DNA of 64,000 nucleotides from Rivibacter sp049446155 (GCF_049446155.1 NZ_JBMSEE010000002.1:558001-622000); one strand, 5' to 3'; numbered from the stretch's first letter, positions 30,964 through 43,502 are shown. Notes: generated by a model not told the origin, from the sequence alone. Made by a program: numbers and translations.

Positions 30964-31913
30964 ATGAGCAACCAACTCGAGCAACTCAAGCGCTTCACCG
31001 TCGTCGTCGCCGACACCGGTGACTTTCAGCAGCTGGGCGCGTTCGCCCCACGCGACGCGACGACCAACCCCACGCTGATCCTCAAGGCCGCGCGGCAGGA
31101 CGCCTACGCGCCGCTGGTCGCGCAGACCGTGGCTGCGCACCGCGGCCAGCCGGTCGATTCGCTCGTCGACCGCGTGCTGGTGCGCTTCGGCTGCGAGATC
31201 CTGAATCTGATCCCCGGGCGCGTCTCGACCGAGGTCGATGCGCGCCTGAGTTTCGATGCCGCGGCGACCATCGCGCGCGCCCAGCGCCTGGTGGCGCTCT
31301 ACGAGGCCGAGGGCATCGCGCGCGAGCGCGTGCTGATCAAGGTCGCCGCGACCTGGGAGGGTATCCAGGCCGCGCGCTCGCTCGAGCACCAGGGCATCCA
31401 CTGCAACCTGACGCTGCTGTTCGCGTTCTGCCAGGCGGTGGCCTGCGGCGACGCCGGCGTCACGCTGATCTCGCCTTTCGTCGGTCGCATCTACGACTGG
31501 CACAAGAAGCAGGCCGGCGCGGCCTGGGACGAGGCCGCGAACGCTGGCGAGAACGATCCGGGCGTGAAGTCGGTCACCAGCATCTGGCGCTATTTCCGCA
31601 AGTTCGGCATCGATACCGAGGTCATGGGCGCGAGCTTTCGCAACACGGGCCAGATCCTCGCGTTGGCGGGCTGCGACCTGCTGACCATCAGTCCCGAGTT
31701 GCTTGGACAACTGCAGCAGTCCGACGCGCCGGTGCCGCGCCGACTCGACCCCACCCAAGCCAGCGCCTGCGATGCGCGCGCGCTCAGCTTCAACGAAGCG
31801 AGCTTCCGCTACGCCCTGAATGACGACCCCATGGCCACCGAGAAGCTGGCCGAGGGCATTCGCGCCTTCGCTGCCGATGCCCGTTCGCTCGACGACCTGA
31901 TCCGCGCGCTGTG

Positions 31914-31914
<1 letters not shown>
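30964..31914 (+). CDS. tal: Transaldolase
   Basis: Cytoplasmic 316-aa pentose-phosphate-pathway enzyme transferring dihydroxyacetone between sugar phosphates. The Schiff-base lysine is Lys126 in RVLIKVAATWEG. Other blocks are FAPRDATTNPTLI, GIHCNLTLLFAFCQAVAC, SPFVGRIYDW and GASFRNTGQILALAGCD. It is the long (TalB) type. ATG 30964 matches the family N-terminus (QLEQLKRFTVVVADTGDF). It overlaps pgi at a GTGATG junction, giving a sugar-phosphate operon tal-pgi-HAD. Confidence 0.96.
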
Positions 31915-33520
<1,606 letters not shown>

Positions 33521-33524
<4 letters not shown>

Positions 33525-34165
33525 ACGCTGCCGCGCCCGCGCCGCGGGCGGTGGTCTTCGATCTCGGTGGCGTCCTTCTGCACTGGCAGCCGCGCGCGTT
33601 GCTGGCCGAACTGATGCCGTCGCTGGCAGGCGATGCCGCCGCCATCGAGGCGCTGTTCGAGTCGGTTTTCCAGGGTTTTCGCCCCGGCGGTGACTGGGCC
33701 GAGTTCGATCGAGGCACGGTCGAGCCGTCGGCCCTGGTGGCGCGCATCGCGGCGCGCAGCGGCCTCGACGCGCGATGGCTCCAGCGCCTGGTCGACGCGG
33801 TGCCCCACCACCTGGTCGCGCAGCAGGCCACGGTGGCACTGATCGAGCGCCTGCACGCGCGAGACGTGCCGCTGTACTACCTCTCGAACATGCCGGCGCC
33901 CTATGCCGACGACATCGAACGTCGCCAGCCTTTCTTTCGGTGCTTCCGCGGCGGCGTCTTCTCGTCGCGCTTGCGCGCCATCAAACCTGAGCCGCAGATC
34001 TTTCGCCATGCCGAGTCGATATTCGGCCACGCACCGAACGACCTGCTGTTCATCGACGATCACGCAGGCAACGTCGATATGGCGCGCACGCTGGGCTGGC
34101 AGGCGCTGCACTTTCGCGGCGCGGCCCAGTGCGAGGCCGAGCTGCGCGCGCTCGGCTTGATCTAA
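33521..34165 (+). CDS. HAD-family hydrolase (YihX-like phosphatase)
   Basis: 214-aa HAD-superfamily protein. Motif I is FDLGGVLLHW with the nucleophile Asp, motif II the Ser in YYLSNM, motif III the Lys in AIKPEPQIF and motif IV FIDDHAGNVDMA. The second Asp of the canonical DxD is Gly, as is usual in the YihX/haloacid-dehalogenase-like subgroup with DLGxV, so this does not imply inactivity. E. coli YihX acts on glucose 1-phosphate, and co-transcription with tal and pgi (ATGA overlap) makes a sugar-phosphate substrate plausible, but this is inference. Confidence 0.88.
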
Positions 34166-34172
34166 CGCCGAC

Positions 34173-35363
34173 TCAGCGCGGCGAAAGCCACGCCTCGGCC
34201 AGCCGCACCCAGAACGTCGCGCCGAGCGGGATCAGGTCGTCGTTGAAGTCGTAGCTGGGGTTGTGCAGCATGCAGGGCCCCAGGCCGTGGCCGCCTTCGC
34301 GGTGGCTGCCGTCGCCGTTGCCGATCACGAAGTAGGCGCCCGCCTTGGCCTGCAGGAAGTAGCTGAAGTCCTCGGCGCCCATGGTGGGCTCCATCTCGAA
34401 CACGTTGTCGGCGCCGACCAGCCCTTCCATCACGCGGCGCGCGAACGCGGCCTCCTCGGGATGGTTGATGGTCGGCGGATAGTTGCGCTCGAACTCGAAC
34501 TCGCAGCTCGCCTCGAAGGCCGCGCAGGTGGCTTCGGCCACGGTCTTCATGCGCCGTTCGATGAGATCGAGCACCTCGGTCGTGAAGGTGCGCACCGTGC
34601 CCTCGATCACGCAGCTCTCGGGCACGACGTTGGTGGCCTCGCCGGTGTGGATCATCGTCACCGAGATCACGCCGGTGTCGATCGGGCGCTTGTTGCGCGT
34701 GATGATGGTCTGGAAGGCCTGCACCATCTGGCAGGCCACCGGCACCGGGTCGATGCCCAGGTGCGGCATCGCGCCGTGCGCGCCCTTGCCTTTGATCGTG
34801 ATCTTGAACTCGTTGCTCGAAGCGAAGCAGGGGCCGGGCTTGATCGCGAACTGGCCGAGCGCGAGGCCGGGCCAGTTGTGCATGCCGAAGATCGCTTCCA
34901 TCGGAAAGCGCTCGAACAGGCCGTCATTGATCATTTCGCGCGCGCCGCCGCCGCCTTCCTCGGCCGGCTGGAACACCAGGTAGACGGTGCCGTCGAAGTC
35001 GCGCTGCCGCGCGAAGTGCTTGGCCGCGGCCAGCAGCATCGCGGTATGGCCGTCGTGCCCGCAGGCGTGCATCTTGCCGGCGTGGCGGCTTGCATGCTCG
35101 AAGCGGTTGTGCTCGGTCATCGGCAGCGCGTCGATGTCGGCGCGCAGGCCGACCGCTCGAGTCGAGCTGCCGTTCTTGACGATGCCCACGACGCCGGTCT
35201 TGCCGAGCCCGCGCACGACCGGGATGCCCCAGCCCTCGAGCGTCTTGGCGATCAGATCCGAGGTGCGGTGCTCCTCGAAGCACAGCTCGGGGTGGGCGTG
35301 CAGGTCGCGACGGATCGCACGCACCGAAGCCGCGTCGGCAAGAATGGATTCGATCAGTTGCAT
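34173..35363 (-). CDS. M20D-family amidohydrolase (hippurate hydrolase/aminoacylase type)
   Basis: 396-aa zinc/manganese amidohydrolase that probably removes an N-acyl group from an amino acid. Metal-binding motifs are HACGHDGH, PAEEGGGGA and MHNWPG, with the late His-containing GHGLGPCMLHNPSYDFND. The dimerisation/lid domain starts near FKITIKGKGAHGAMPH, and MGAEDFSYF is the M20D signature. It is last in a minus-strand group behind two amino-acid-type binding proteins (85 bp gap), suggesting processing of imported acylated amino acids or peptides. It converges on the HAD gene 7 bp away. The true substrate is unknown. Confidence 0.92.
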   Translation of the reverse strand: MQLIESILADAASVRAIRRDLHAHPELCFEEHRTSDLIAKTLEGWGIPVVRGLGKTGVVGIVKNGSSTRAVGLRADIDALPMTEHNRFEHASRHAGKMHACGHDGHTAMLLAAAKHFARQRDFDGTVYLVFQPAEEGGGGAREMINDGLFERFPMEAIFGMHNWPGLALGQFAIKPGPCFASSNEFKITIKGKGAHGAMPHLGIDPVPVACQMVQAFQTIITRNKRPIDTGVISVTMIHTGEATNVVPESCVIEGTVRTFTTEVLDLIERRMKTVAEATCAAFEASCEFEFERNYPPTINHPEEAAFARRVMEGLVGADNVFEMEPTMGAEDFSYFLQAKAGAYFVIGNGDGSHREGGHGLGPCMLHNPSYDFNDDLIPLGATFWVRLAEAWLSPR

Positions 35364-35448
35364 CGCGCTCTCCGACAGAGGCGCCGATGGTACTGCCGGG
35401 GCTGCGACCGTCGTCGCGCGAGGGCCATGGCCGGCCCCGATTGCGTCG

Positions 35449-36579
35449 TCAGCGTCGGACCTTGCCGTCTTGCGTCAGCACCGTGAGCTCGACGAAGCTC
35501 GAGCCGGCGTGCTTCTTCGGCGAGAAGTCGATGAAGAAACCGCCGAGGTCGACGTCGCGCATCGCCTCGAGGCCGGCGACGAGACCCTCGCGGCTGCCGT
35601 CGCGGCCGGCGCGCTTGAGTCCCTCTGCAAACACCTTGGCGGCGATGTAGCCCTCGATGCTGCTGTAGTTGGCCTCGATGTCGAACTGCGAGGCGCTGAT
35701 CGCAGAAAGGAACTCGGTGGCCAGCGCCGACACCGGCGCGAACGGATAGGGCATCACCTGGCTCACGACCACGCCGCGCGCGTCGTTGCCCAACTCGCCG
35801 GCCAGCGCTTGCGTGCCGACGAAGCTCACGTTGTAGAACTGGCCCACGTAGCCGGCCTTGCGCGCGGCGCGGATGCACGCTGCGCAACTCGTGTAGGCGC
35901 TGATCTGCACGATCGCCTCGGGCGCCGCCGCGATCAGCTTGCCCACGGCCGCCTGCACGTCGACTGAGTTGCGCTCCACCGTCCCGATCGCGACCGGCTC
36001 CAGGTTGTGTGCCTTGAGCGCGCGCGTCACGCCCTCGAGGCCCGCCTGGCCGTAGCTGTCGTTCTGGTGGAACACGCCGATCTTGCGCACGCCGGTGGCG
36101 ACCAGCTGGTTGACGATGCGCGTGGTCTCGTCGAAGTACGAGGCGCGCACATGGAACACCAGCCGGTTGAACGGCTCTCGCAGTGCCTGGGCACCGGAGA
36201 AGGGCGCGATGAAGGGCAGCTTGGCGGCGGTCGCCAGCGGCAGCGCCGCGAGGCTGGTGGGCGTGCCGATGTAGCCGAACAGCGCGAACGCGCCGTCCTT
36301 GATGAGCTGCTCGGTGTTGGCCTTGCAGCGCTCGGGCTCGTAGCCGTCGTCGAGCGTCTTGAGCTCGATCGCCGTGCCGTTCACGCCGCCCTTGGCGTTG
36401 AGGCGGTCGAAGGCGAGCTTGGCGCCGCGCTGGAACTGAAGGCCCAGCTGCGCGGCCGGGCCGGTCAGCGGCGCAGACTGGCCGAGAACGATCTTGCGAT
36501 CGCTCTGGGCGAGCGCAGGCAGGCCGAGGGTCGCGACGGTCGCGGCGGCGCCGCGGCGCAGGAACTGGCGTCGTTGCAT
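35449..36579 (-). CDS. Branched-chain-amino-acid-type ABC binding protein (copy 1)
   Basis: 376-aa periplasmic binding protein of the LivJ/Leu-Ile-Val type (Peripla_BP_6). The N-terminus MQRRQFLRRGAAATVATLG has a twin-arginine-like motif and ends ALAQ. The mature part opens KIVLGQSAPLTGPAAQLG, with YDFETL-type ligand-site blocks replaced by LKTLDDGYEPERCKAN and FHQNDSYGQAGLEG. It is clearly paralogous to, and the same length as, the gene 13 bp upstream (36593-37723). No permease or ATPase genes accompany it, so it must dock on a transporter encoded elsewhere or act as a sensor. Ligand unknown. Upstream in-frame sequence beyond ATG 36579 overlaps the paralogue and was rejected. Confidence 0.9.
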   Translation of the reverse strand: MQRRQFLRRGAAATVATLGLPALAQSDRKIVLGQSAPLTGPAAQLGLQFQRGAKLAFDRLNAKGGVNGTAIELKTLDDGYEPERCKANTEQLIKDGAFALFGYIGTPTSLAALPLATAAKLPFIAPFSGAQALREPFNRLVFHVRASYFDETTRIVNQLVATGVRKIGVFHQNDSYGQAGLEGVTRALKAHNLEPVAIGTVERNSVDVQAAVGKLIAAAPEAIVQISAYTSCAACIRAARKAGYVGQFYNVSFVGTQALAGELGNDARGVVVSQVMPYPFAPVSALATEFLSAISASQFDIEANYSSIEGYIAAKVFAEGLKRAGRDGSREGLVAGLEAMRDVDLGGFFIDFSPKKHAGSSFVELTVLTQDGKVRR

Positions 36580-36592
36580 GGCGAAGGTCCTT

Positions 36593-37723
36593 TCAGTGCG
36601 AGACCTTGCCGTCGCCCGTGAGCATCGACAGATCGACGAAGCGCGAGGCGACGTGATCGCGCGCGCTGAAGTTGACGTTGAAGCCGCCCAGGTTGAAGTT
36701 GGCGATCGATTCCAGGCCCGAGACCAGCGCGTCGCGCGACGGGTTGCGCCCGGCACGGCGCAGGCCTTCGGTGAACACGCGCGCGGCCAGGTAGCCCTCC
36801 ATGCTGGAGTAGTTGGGTGTCGCATCGCCGCCGGCCTTGCGCACGGCTTCGAGGTACTCGCGCGAGATCGGGATCGCTGGCGTGTAGGGATAGGGCACGA
36901 CCTGGCTGATCATGATGCCGCGGCCATCGCCCTTGAGCTCGTCGGCCAGGGCTTGCGTGCCGACGAAGCTCACGTTGTAGATCTGGCCGCCGTAGCCGGC
37001 CTTGCGCGCCTCGCGGATGAACGCAGCGCAGCTCTTGTAGGCGCTGATCTGCACGATCGCCTGCGGCTGCTTGGACACGATGTCCTTGACCGCCTGCGCG
37101 ACGTTGACCGTGTTGCGCTCCACCGTGCCCAGCGCCACCGGCTCGAGGTTCAGCGTCTTGAGCGCGCGCTGCACCCCGGTGAGGCCGGCCATGCCGTAGG
37201 AGTCGTTCTGGTAGAAGACCGCGATCTTGTCGAGCCCCAGCGAGGTGAGGTTCTTCACGATCAGCGCGGTCTCGTCGAAGTAGGACGCGCGCAGGTGGAA
37301 CACCACCTTGCTGAACGGATCGCGCAGCACCTCGGCGCCCGTGAAAGGCCCGAAGAACGGGATCTTGGCCTCGTTGACCAGGGGCAGCGCCGCGACGCAG
37401 GTTGGCGTGCCGACATAGCCGAACAGCGCGAACACCTCGTCCTTGATCAGCTGGGCGGTGTTGGCCTTGCAGCGGTCGGGCTCGTAGCCGTCGTCGAGCG
37501 TGCGCAGCTCGATCTGCATGCCGTTGAGGCCGCCGGACGCGTTGACCTGGTCGAACCAGATCTTCGCGCCCTTGTTCATCTGGATGCCCAGCTGCGCGGC
37601 GGGCCCGCTGAAGGCGGCCGACTGGCCGAGGACCAGTTTGGTTTCGGCGGCGCGCAGGGCCGGAAGGGCGACCGAGGCCGCAGCAGCGGCGGCACCCTGG
37701 ATCAGGGCGCGGCGTTGGATCAT
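36593..37723 (-). CDS. Branched-chain-amino-acid-type ABC binding protein (copy 2)
   Basis: 376-aa paralogue of the adjacent gene and of identical length. It has an N-terminal signal (MIQRRALIQGAAAAAASVALP, two Arg near the start) and mature start KLVLGQSAAFSGPAAQLG. Shared landmarks are LRTLDDGYEPDRCKANTAQLI, FGYVGTPT, FHLRASYFDET, FYQNDSYGMAGL and YNVSFVGTQALADEL. It has a GAGGA ribosome site and is the promoter-proximal gene of the minus-strand trio. Tandem duplication is the simplest explanation. Divergence in the ligand-contact segments suggests different or broadened substrates, which is inference. Confidence 0.9.
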   Translation of the reverse strand: MIQRRALIQGAAAAAASVALPALRAAETKLVLGQSAAFSGPAAQLGIQMNKGAKIWFDQVNASGGLNGMQIELRTLDDGYEPDRCKANTAQLIKDEVFALFGYVGTPTCVAALPLVNEAKIPFFGPFTGAEVLRDPFSKVVFHLRASYFDETALIVKNLTSLGLDKIAVFYQNDSYGMAGLTGVQRALKTLNLEPVALGTVERNTVNVAQAVKDIVSKQPQAIVQISAYKSCAAFIREARKAGYGGQIYNVSFVGTQALADELKGDGRGIMISQVVPYPYTPAIPISREYLEAVRKAGGDATPNYSSMEGYLAARVFTEGLRRAGRNPSRDALVSGLESIANFNLGGFNVNFSARDHVASRFVDLSMLTGDGKVSH

Positions 37724-37924
37724 GGCGAGGTCCTCAACGACGTATGCAGCTTGGCGCGACACGCTCGCTCGCGCCACCGGCGATGGCCGGGGAATTATGC
37801 AAACCCGTGCAGGATAGCGGCGTTGCGCCGGCGCAGCATGCGCGCTCGAGCCACCGATCGGCGCTGCGGCGGGGCTTGCGAGGAGCCTGTCACGCCCCCG
37901 TGGTCCGTGTGGCACCATCTTTCA

Positions 37925-39985
<2,061 letters not shown>

Positions 39986-40004
39986 TGTGACGCGACGCGT
40001 GGCG

Positions 40005-40020
40005 TGGCATGGCTCTTGCC
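40005..40020 (+). promoter_or_regulatory. Sigma-54 (-24/-12) promoter of amtB
   Basis: TGGCAT-N5-TTGCC with the invariant GG (40006-40007) and GC (40018-40019) exactly 10 bp apart, close to consensus TGGCAC-N5-TTGCA. Expected transcription start is near 40031, about 28 nt before the amtB ATG. A nitrogen-regulated (NtrC/RpoN) amtB promoter is exactly what is known in proteobacteria, which supports both the site and the chosen start codon. Confidence 0.85.
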
Positions 40021-40058
40021 ATCCCGCTCGCGGTTGTCACAAATCGTTGGGACCGCGC

Positions 40059-41300
40059 ATGACCCCTGAGCTTGCGGCGCTGCGCGCCGACACCGACATG
40101 GTGTGGCTGATCGCCGCCGGTGCGCTGGTGTTCTTCATGCAGGCCGGCTTTGCGCTGCTCGAAAGCGGCATGAGCCGCGCGAAGAACGCGATCAACGTGA
40201 TCATGAAGAACTACTGCGACATGTGCTTCGGCGCGGTCGCGTTCTGGGCCGTGGGCTACGGCCTGATGTTCGGCGCCAATCCCAGCGGCTGGATCGGCGT
40301 CGACCAGTTCGCGCTGCATCGCGTGCCCGAGGCGCAATACGGCATGCTGTTCTTCCAGATGATGTTCGCCGCAACGGCGGCCACCATCGTCAGCGGCGCC
40401 ATTGCCGAGCGCACCAAGTTCTCGGCCTACATCGTCGGCTCGATCGTCATCACCGGCCTGACCTACCCGGTGTTCGGCGCCTGGGCCTGGGGCTCGCTGC
40501 ACGGCGGCAGCGGCTGGCTCAAGCAGCTCGGCTTCATCGACTTCGCCGGCTCCACCGTCGTGCACTCGGTGGGCGGCTGGTCGGCGCTCGCGGCCATCCT
40601 CATGGTGGGCCCCAGGCTCGGGCGCTTTGGTGCCGACGGTCACGCGCGGCCTGTGCTGGGCCACAACCTCACGTCGGTCGCGCTCGGCGGCTTCATCCTT
40701 TGGCTGGGCTGGTTCGGCTTCAACGGCGGCTCGACGGCGGCGGCGTCGCTCGGCATCGGCAAGATCGTGCTCAACACCCACCTGGCGGGCGCCGCCGGCG
40801 CGATCGGCGCCCTAGCGATGCTGGGCGTGGCGCGCCAGCCCGTGCTGATGACGGCGGCCATCAACGGCGGCATCGCCGGGTTGGTCGGCATCACCGCCGG
40901 CTGCCACGTGATGGAGCCGGTCTACGCCATCCTCACCGGCTTCGTCGCCGGCGGCCTGTCGGTGCTGGCCGGCTGGCTGCTCGAGGCGCGTCGCATCGAT
41001 GACGTGGTCGGCGCCGTCTCGGTTCATGCGGTCGGCGGCGTCTGGGGCACGCTGGCAGCGGGGCTGTTCAAGGCCGACGCGATGTTCGACTGGCACCAGC
41101 TCGGCGTCCAGGCGCTGGGCTGCGGCGTCGCGCTGGTGTGGTCGCTGGGCGTCTCGCTGCTCATGTACGCGGTGATCGCCAAGACCATGGGCCTGCGCGC
41201 CTCCACGCTCGACGAGCAGCGCGGCCTCGACTTCACCGAGCACTACGAGGTCGGCTATCCGGAGTTCCAGCAGGAGGCCGTGCATCGCGGCAAGCAGTGA
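40059..41300 (+). CDS. amtB: Ammonium transporter AmtB family
   Basis: 413-aa inner-membrane ammonium channel with about 11 hydrophobic helices. The pore twin histidines are His169 (STVVHSVGG) and His323 (VSVHAVGG), the conserved Asp is D161, and the phenylalanine-gate region lies near FFQMMFAATAAT and GWFGFNGGS. The N-terminus begins directly with the ALRADTDMVWLIAAGALVFF helix, without the extra signal peptide of E. coli AmtB. ATG 40059 was chosen because an in-frame ATG at 39987 would lie upstream of the sigma-54 transcription start. No glnK gene is adjacent, unlike the usual glnK-amtB pair. An unknown gene overlaps or follows closely downstream. Confidence 0.94.
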   Translation: MTPELAALRADTDMVWLIAAGALVFFMQAGFALLESGMSRAKNAINVIMKNYCDMCFGAVAFWAVGYGLMFGANPSGWIGVDQFALHRVPEAQYGMLFFQMMFAATAATIVSGAIAERTKFSAYIVGSIVITGLTYPVFGAWAWGSLHGGSGWLKQLGFIDFAGSTVVHSVGGWSALAAILMVGPRLGRFGADGHARPVLGHNLTSVALGGFILWLGWFGFNGGSTAAASLGIGKIVLNTHLAGAAGAIGALAMLGVARQPVLMTAAINGGIAGLVGITAGCHVMEPVYAILTGFVAGGLSVLAGWLLEARRIDDVVGAVSVHAVGGVWGTLAAGLFKADAMFDWHQLGVQALGCGVALVWSLGVSLLMYAVIAKTMGLRASTLDEQRGLDFTEHYEVGYPEFQQEAVHRGKQ

Positions 41301-41317
41301 ACGCCGGCAATCGACCG

Positions 41318-42001
41318 ATGGCAGTTTCACCTGACCACGACGCCGTCGTCGCCCGCCGCGCGCTGGCCCAGGCGCTCGGCGACTACCTCGACGCTGCACG
41401 CGTGCGCGACGCGCTGGCCCTGTGGAGCCGCAGCTTCGAGGGCCGCGAGTCGCTCATCGTCGGGCTCAACCGCTACTGTCGCCAGGTGGCCCAGGTCTTC
41501 GGCCTCGCGGGCAAGGAAGCGGAGCTGCACCTCAAGGTGTTTCGCGCGCTGCAGTCCGACCCGCGACTGCTGCCCGACGACCCGCTGACGCAGCCGCCGC
41601 ACGAGCGCGCCGACGCGTTCGGCGCGCCGAGCACCCAGCCGCCCGCGAGCGGCTCGGCCGCCGTGCTGCGGCGCTTCTACCAGGCGCTCGAGGAGCAACT
41701 CGCGCGCGACCTGCCGCCGGGCATCACGCCGGCGCGCGTTCGTCGCACGCTGATCCGCCATGCGGCCACGCTGCCGCGCGCGCAGCAGCATGCGGCCTCC
41801 CTGTGGTGGAGCGGCCAGGTCTCGTCGCTGGGCGGCGATTGGCCCGCCGGCGGCGCCGGCACGGCGCTGGTCAACGTGATGTACGTGGCGCTGGCCGAGC
41901 TGGCCGGGCCTGTGCGTGCCGACCAGTGCTTCACCGAGGCCGTGCGGCGGCTGGAGGCCTCGAGCGACCCGGGGCTGGCGGAGATCCGGCGCTATCTCTG
42001 A
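41318..42001 (+). CDS. Hypothetical protein downstream of amtB
   Basis: 227 aa, not recognised. It is predicted soluble, helical and Ala/Arg/Leu-rich, with no signal peptide or membrane segment, and no catalytic motif seen. A short Pro/Ser linker (about residues 88-105) divides an N-terminal helical part (RRALAQALGDYLDAARVRDALALW) from a C-terminal one (LVNVMYVALAELAGP). ATG 41318 is used; a GTG at 41297 overlapping the amtB stop (GTGA) is in frame and would couple it to amtB. Either way it probably belongs to the sigma-54 transcript, hinting at a nitrogen-related role without showing one. Confidence 0.7.
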   Translation: MAVSPDHDAVVARRALAQALGDYLDAARVRDALALWSRSFEGRESLIVGLNRYCRQVAQVFGLAGKEAELHLKVFRALQSDPRLLPDDPLTQPPHERADAFGAPSTQPPASGSAAVLRRFYQALEEQLARDLPPGITPARVRRTLIRHAATLPRAQQHAASLWWSGQVSSLGGDWPAGGAGTALVNVMYVALAELAGPVRADQCFTEAVRRLEASSDPGLAEIRRYL

Positions 42002-42039
42002 GGCCGAGGCGGCCCGCGCGGCTGCGTAGACTGTCGGCC

Positions 42040-43128
42040 ATGCGCCGACCGCTTGCCGCCCTCGCCATCGCGGCCTTCACACTGAGCCTTGCCGGCTGCG
42101 GCAGCGCCGGCTACCTGCTGCAATCGGTGCAAGGCCACCTCGCGGTGATGCGCGCCGCGCGGCCGGTGCCGGAGGTGATCGCCGACGAGGCCACGCCCGC
42201 CGCGCTGCGCGACCGGCTCGTGCTCACGCAGCGCATGCGCGAGTTCGCCGTGCGCGAGCTCGCGCTGCCGGACAACGCCAGCTACCGGCGCTACGCTGCG
42301 CTCGATCGGCCCGTGGTGGTGTGGAACGTGGTGGCCGCGCCGGAGCTCTCGCTCAAGCTCAAGACCTGGTGCTTCCCGGTCGTCGGCTGCGTCGGCTACC
42401 GCGGCTACTTCGACCGCGCGGCGGCCGAGGCCTACGCGGCCGAGCTGCGGTCCGCCGATCCGTCGCTCGAGGTGTCGGTCTACGGCGTGCCGGCGTATTC
42501 GAGCCTGGGCAAGCTGCCCGGCGACTTCTTCGCCGATCCGCTGTTGTCCACCTTCATTGCCTGGCCCGAAGGCGAGCTGGCGCGGCTGATGTTCCACGAG
42601 CTCAGCCACCAGGTCGCCTATGCCGCCGGCGACACCGAGTTCAACGAGAGCTATGCCACCGCGGTCGAGCGCCTCGGCGGCACCCGCTGGCTCGACGAGC
42701 ACGCGAGCGAGGCCGCGCGCGAGGAGTACGCGCGCTACGACGCACGCCGGCGCGACTTCCGCGCGCTGACGCGCCGCGCGCGCGAGCGCCTGCAAGCCGT
42801 CTATGCCAGCGCCGACAGCGACGACGCCAAGCGCGCCGCGAAGCTGCGCATCTATGCGCAACTGCGCGAGGAGCACGCGGCGCTGAAGGCCGGGCCGTGG
42901 CGCGGCGACGCGCGCTTCGATGCCTGGATCGCCGGCGCCAACAACGCGCGCCTGGGCGTGCAAGCCGCCTACGACGATCTCGTGCCGGCCTTCATGGCGC
43001 TGTTCGAGCGCGAGGGCCGCGACTTCGCGCGCTTCCACGCCGAGGTCAAGCGCCTCGCCGGCTTGCCGGCCGACGAGCGCCGCGCGACACTGGCCGCGCT
43101 CATGACGAGCGCCACCGCACGCCACTGA
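42040..43128 (+). CDS. Predicted lipoprotein aminopeptidase (COG4324/DUF2265 family)
   Basis: 362 aa. The signal peptide ends in lipobox LAGC (Cys20), so it is membrane-anchored and periplasm-facing. A zinc-protease motif HELSH (residues 186-190, HExxH) is followed by FNESYATAVE with a Glu (E203) suited as third ligand, as in the predicted-aminopeptidase family this matches. The C-terminal half is charged and helical. It starts 38 bp after the unknown gene and is followed by the PHA-system gene after 11 bp, probably one transcript. Substrate and activity are predicted from family only. Confidence 0.85.
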   Translation: MRRPLAALAIAAFTLSLAGCGSAGYLLQSVQGHLAVMRAARPVPEVIADEATPAALRDRLVLTQRMREFAVRELALPDNASYRRYAALDRPVVVWNVVAAPELSLKLKTWCFPVVGCVGYRGYFDRAAAEAYAAELRSADPSLEVSVYGVPAYSSLGKLPGDFFADPLLSTFIAWPEGELARLMFHELSHQVAYAAGDTEFNESYATAVERLGGTRWLDEHASEAAREEYARYDARRRDFRALTRRARERLQAVYASADSDDAKRAAKLRIYAQLREEHAALKAGPWRGDARFDAWIAGANNARLGVQAAYDDLVPAFMALFEREGRDFARFHAEVKRLAGLPADERRATLAALMTSATARH

Positions 43129-43139
43129 ATCACCCCGCC

Positions 43140-43475
43140 ATGGCCGACATCCGCATTCACCGCAAGCACCAACTGGGACTGGAACGCGCGCGGGCCATTG
43201 CCTGGAAATGGGCCGAGGACGCCGAAGCCAAGTTCGACATGGCCTGCACCGTGATTGAAGGCGAGTTCAGCGACACGGTGGAGTTCACGCGCAGCGGCGT
43301 GAAAGGCCAGCTGATCGTCGCGGCCGATCACTTCGATCTCGAAGCGCGGCTGGGCATCCTGATGGGCGCCTTCGCGAAGACGATCCAAGGCGAGATCGAA
43401 AAGAACCTCGATGCGCTGCTGGCCGCCGAGGGCAAGCCGAAGAAGGCGGCCCCGGCAAAGAAGAAGGCCGGCTGA
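43140..43475 (+). CDS. Polyhydroxyalkanoic-acid system protein (PHA_gran_rgn family)
   Basis: 111 aa. The N-terminal MADIRIHRKHQLGLERARAIAWKWAEDAEAKF and the short beta-rich remainder (FTRSGVKGQLIVAADHFDLEARLG) match the small PHA-system/PHA-granule-region family found in PHA-making betaproteobacteria. The tail is Lys/Ala-rich (KPKKAAPAKKKAG), resembling the DNA- or granule-binding tails of phasin-like proteins. Molecular function of the family is poorly defined. It lies next to acyl-CoA-binding protein and WS/DGAT genes, strengthening a storage-lipid context. Confidence 0.82.
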   Translation: MADIRIHRKHQLGLERARAIAWKWAEDAEAKFDMACTVIEGEFSDTVEFTRSGVKGQLIVAADHFDLEARLGILMGAFAKTIQGEIEKNLDALLAAEGKPKKAAPAKKKAG

Positions 43476-43483
43476 CGCCGGCC
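43466..43483. terminator. GC-rich hairpin at the end of the PHA-system gene
   Basis: GGCCGGC/GCCGGCC with TGAC loop; the loop contains the gene's TGA stop. It sits between convergent genes, but there is no U-run, so termination is tentative. Confidence 0.4.
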
Positions 43484-43502
43484 CTTGCCGCCCCGTCGGG
43501 GC

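Noticed and set aside
33545..33580. HAD protein considered inactive because the second motif-I Asp is Gly
   Set aside because: DLGxV is normal in the YihX-like subgroup, and motifs II-IV are intact.
36494..37924. Upstream extension of the molybdopterin oxidoreductase frame
   Set aside because: It runs antisense through a complete binding-protein gene and lacks homology-like features. ATG 37925 begins the conserved Fe-S region at the right distance.
39987..40058. Longer amtB start at 39987
   Set aside because: It would lie upstream of the sigma-54 transcription start and adds a non-hydrophobic Arg/His-rich segment.
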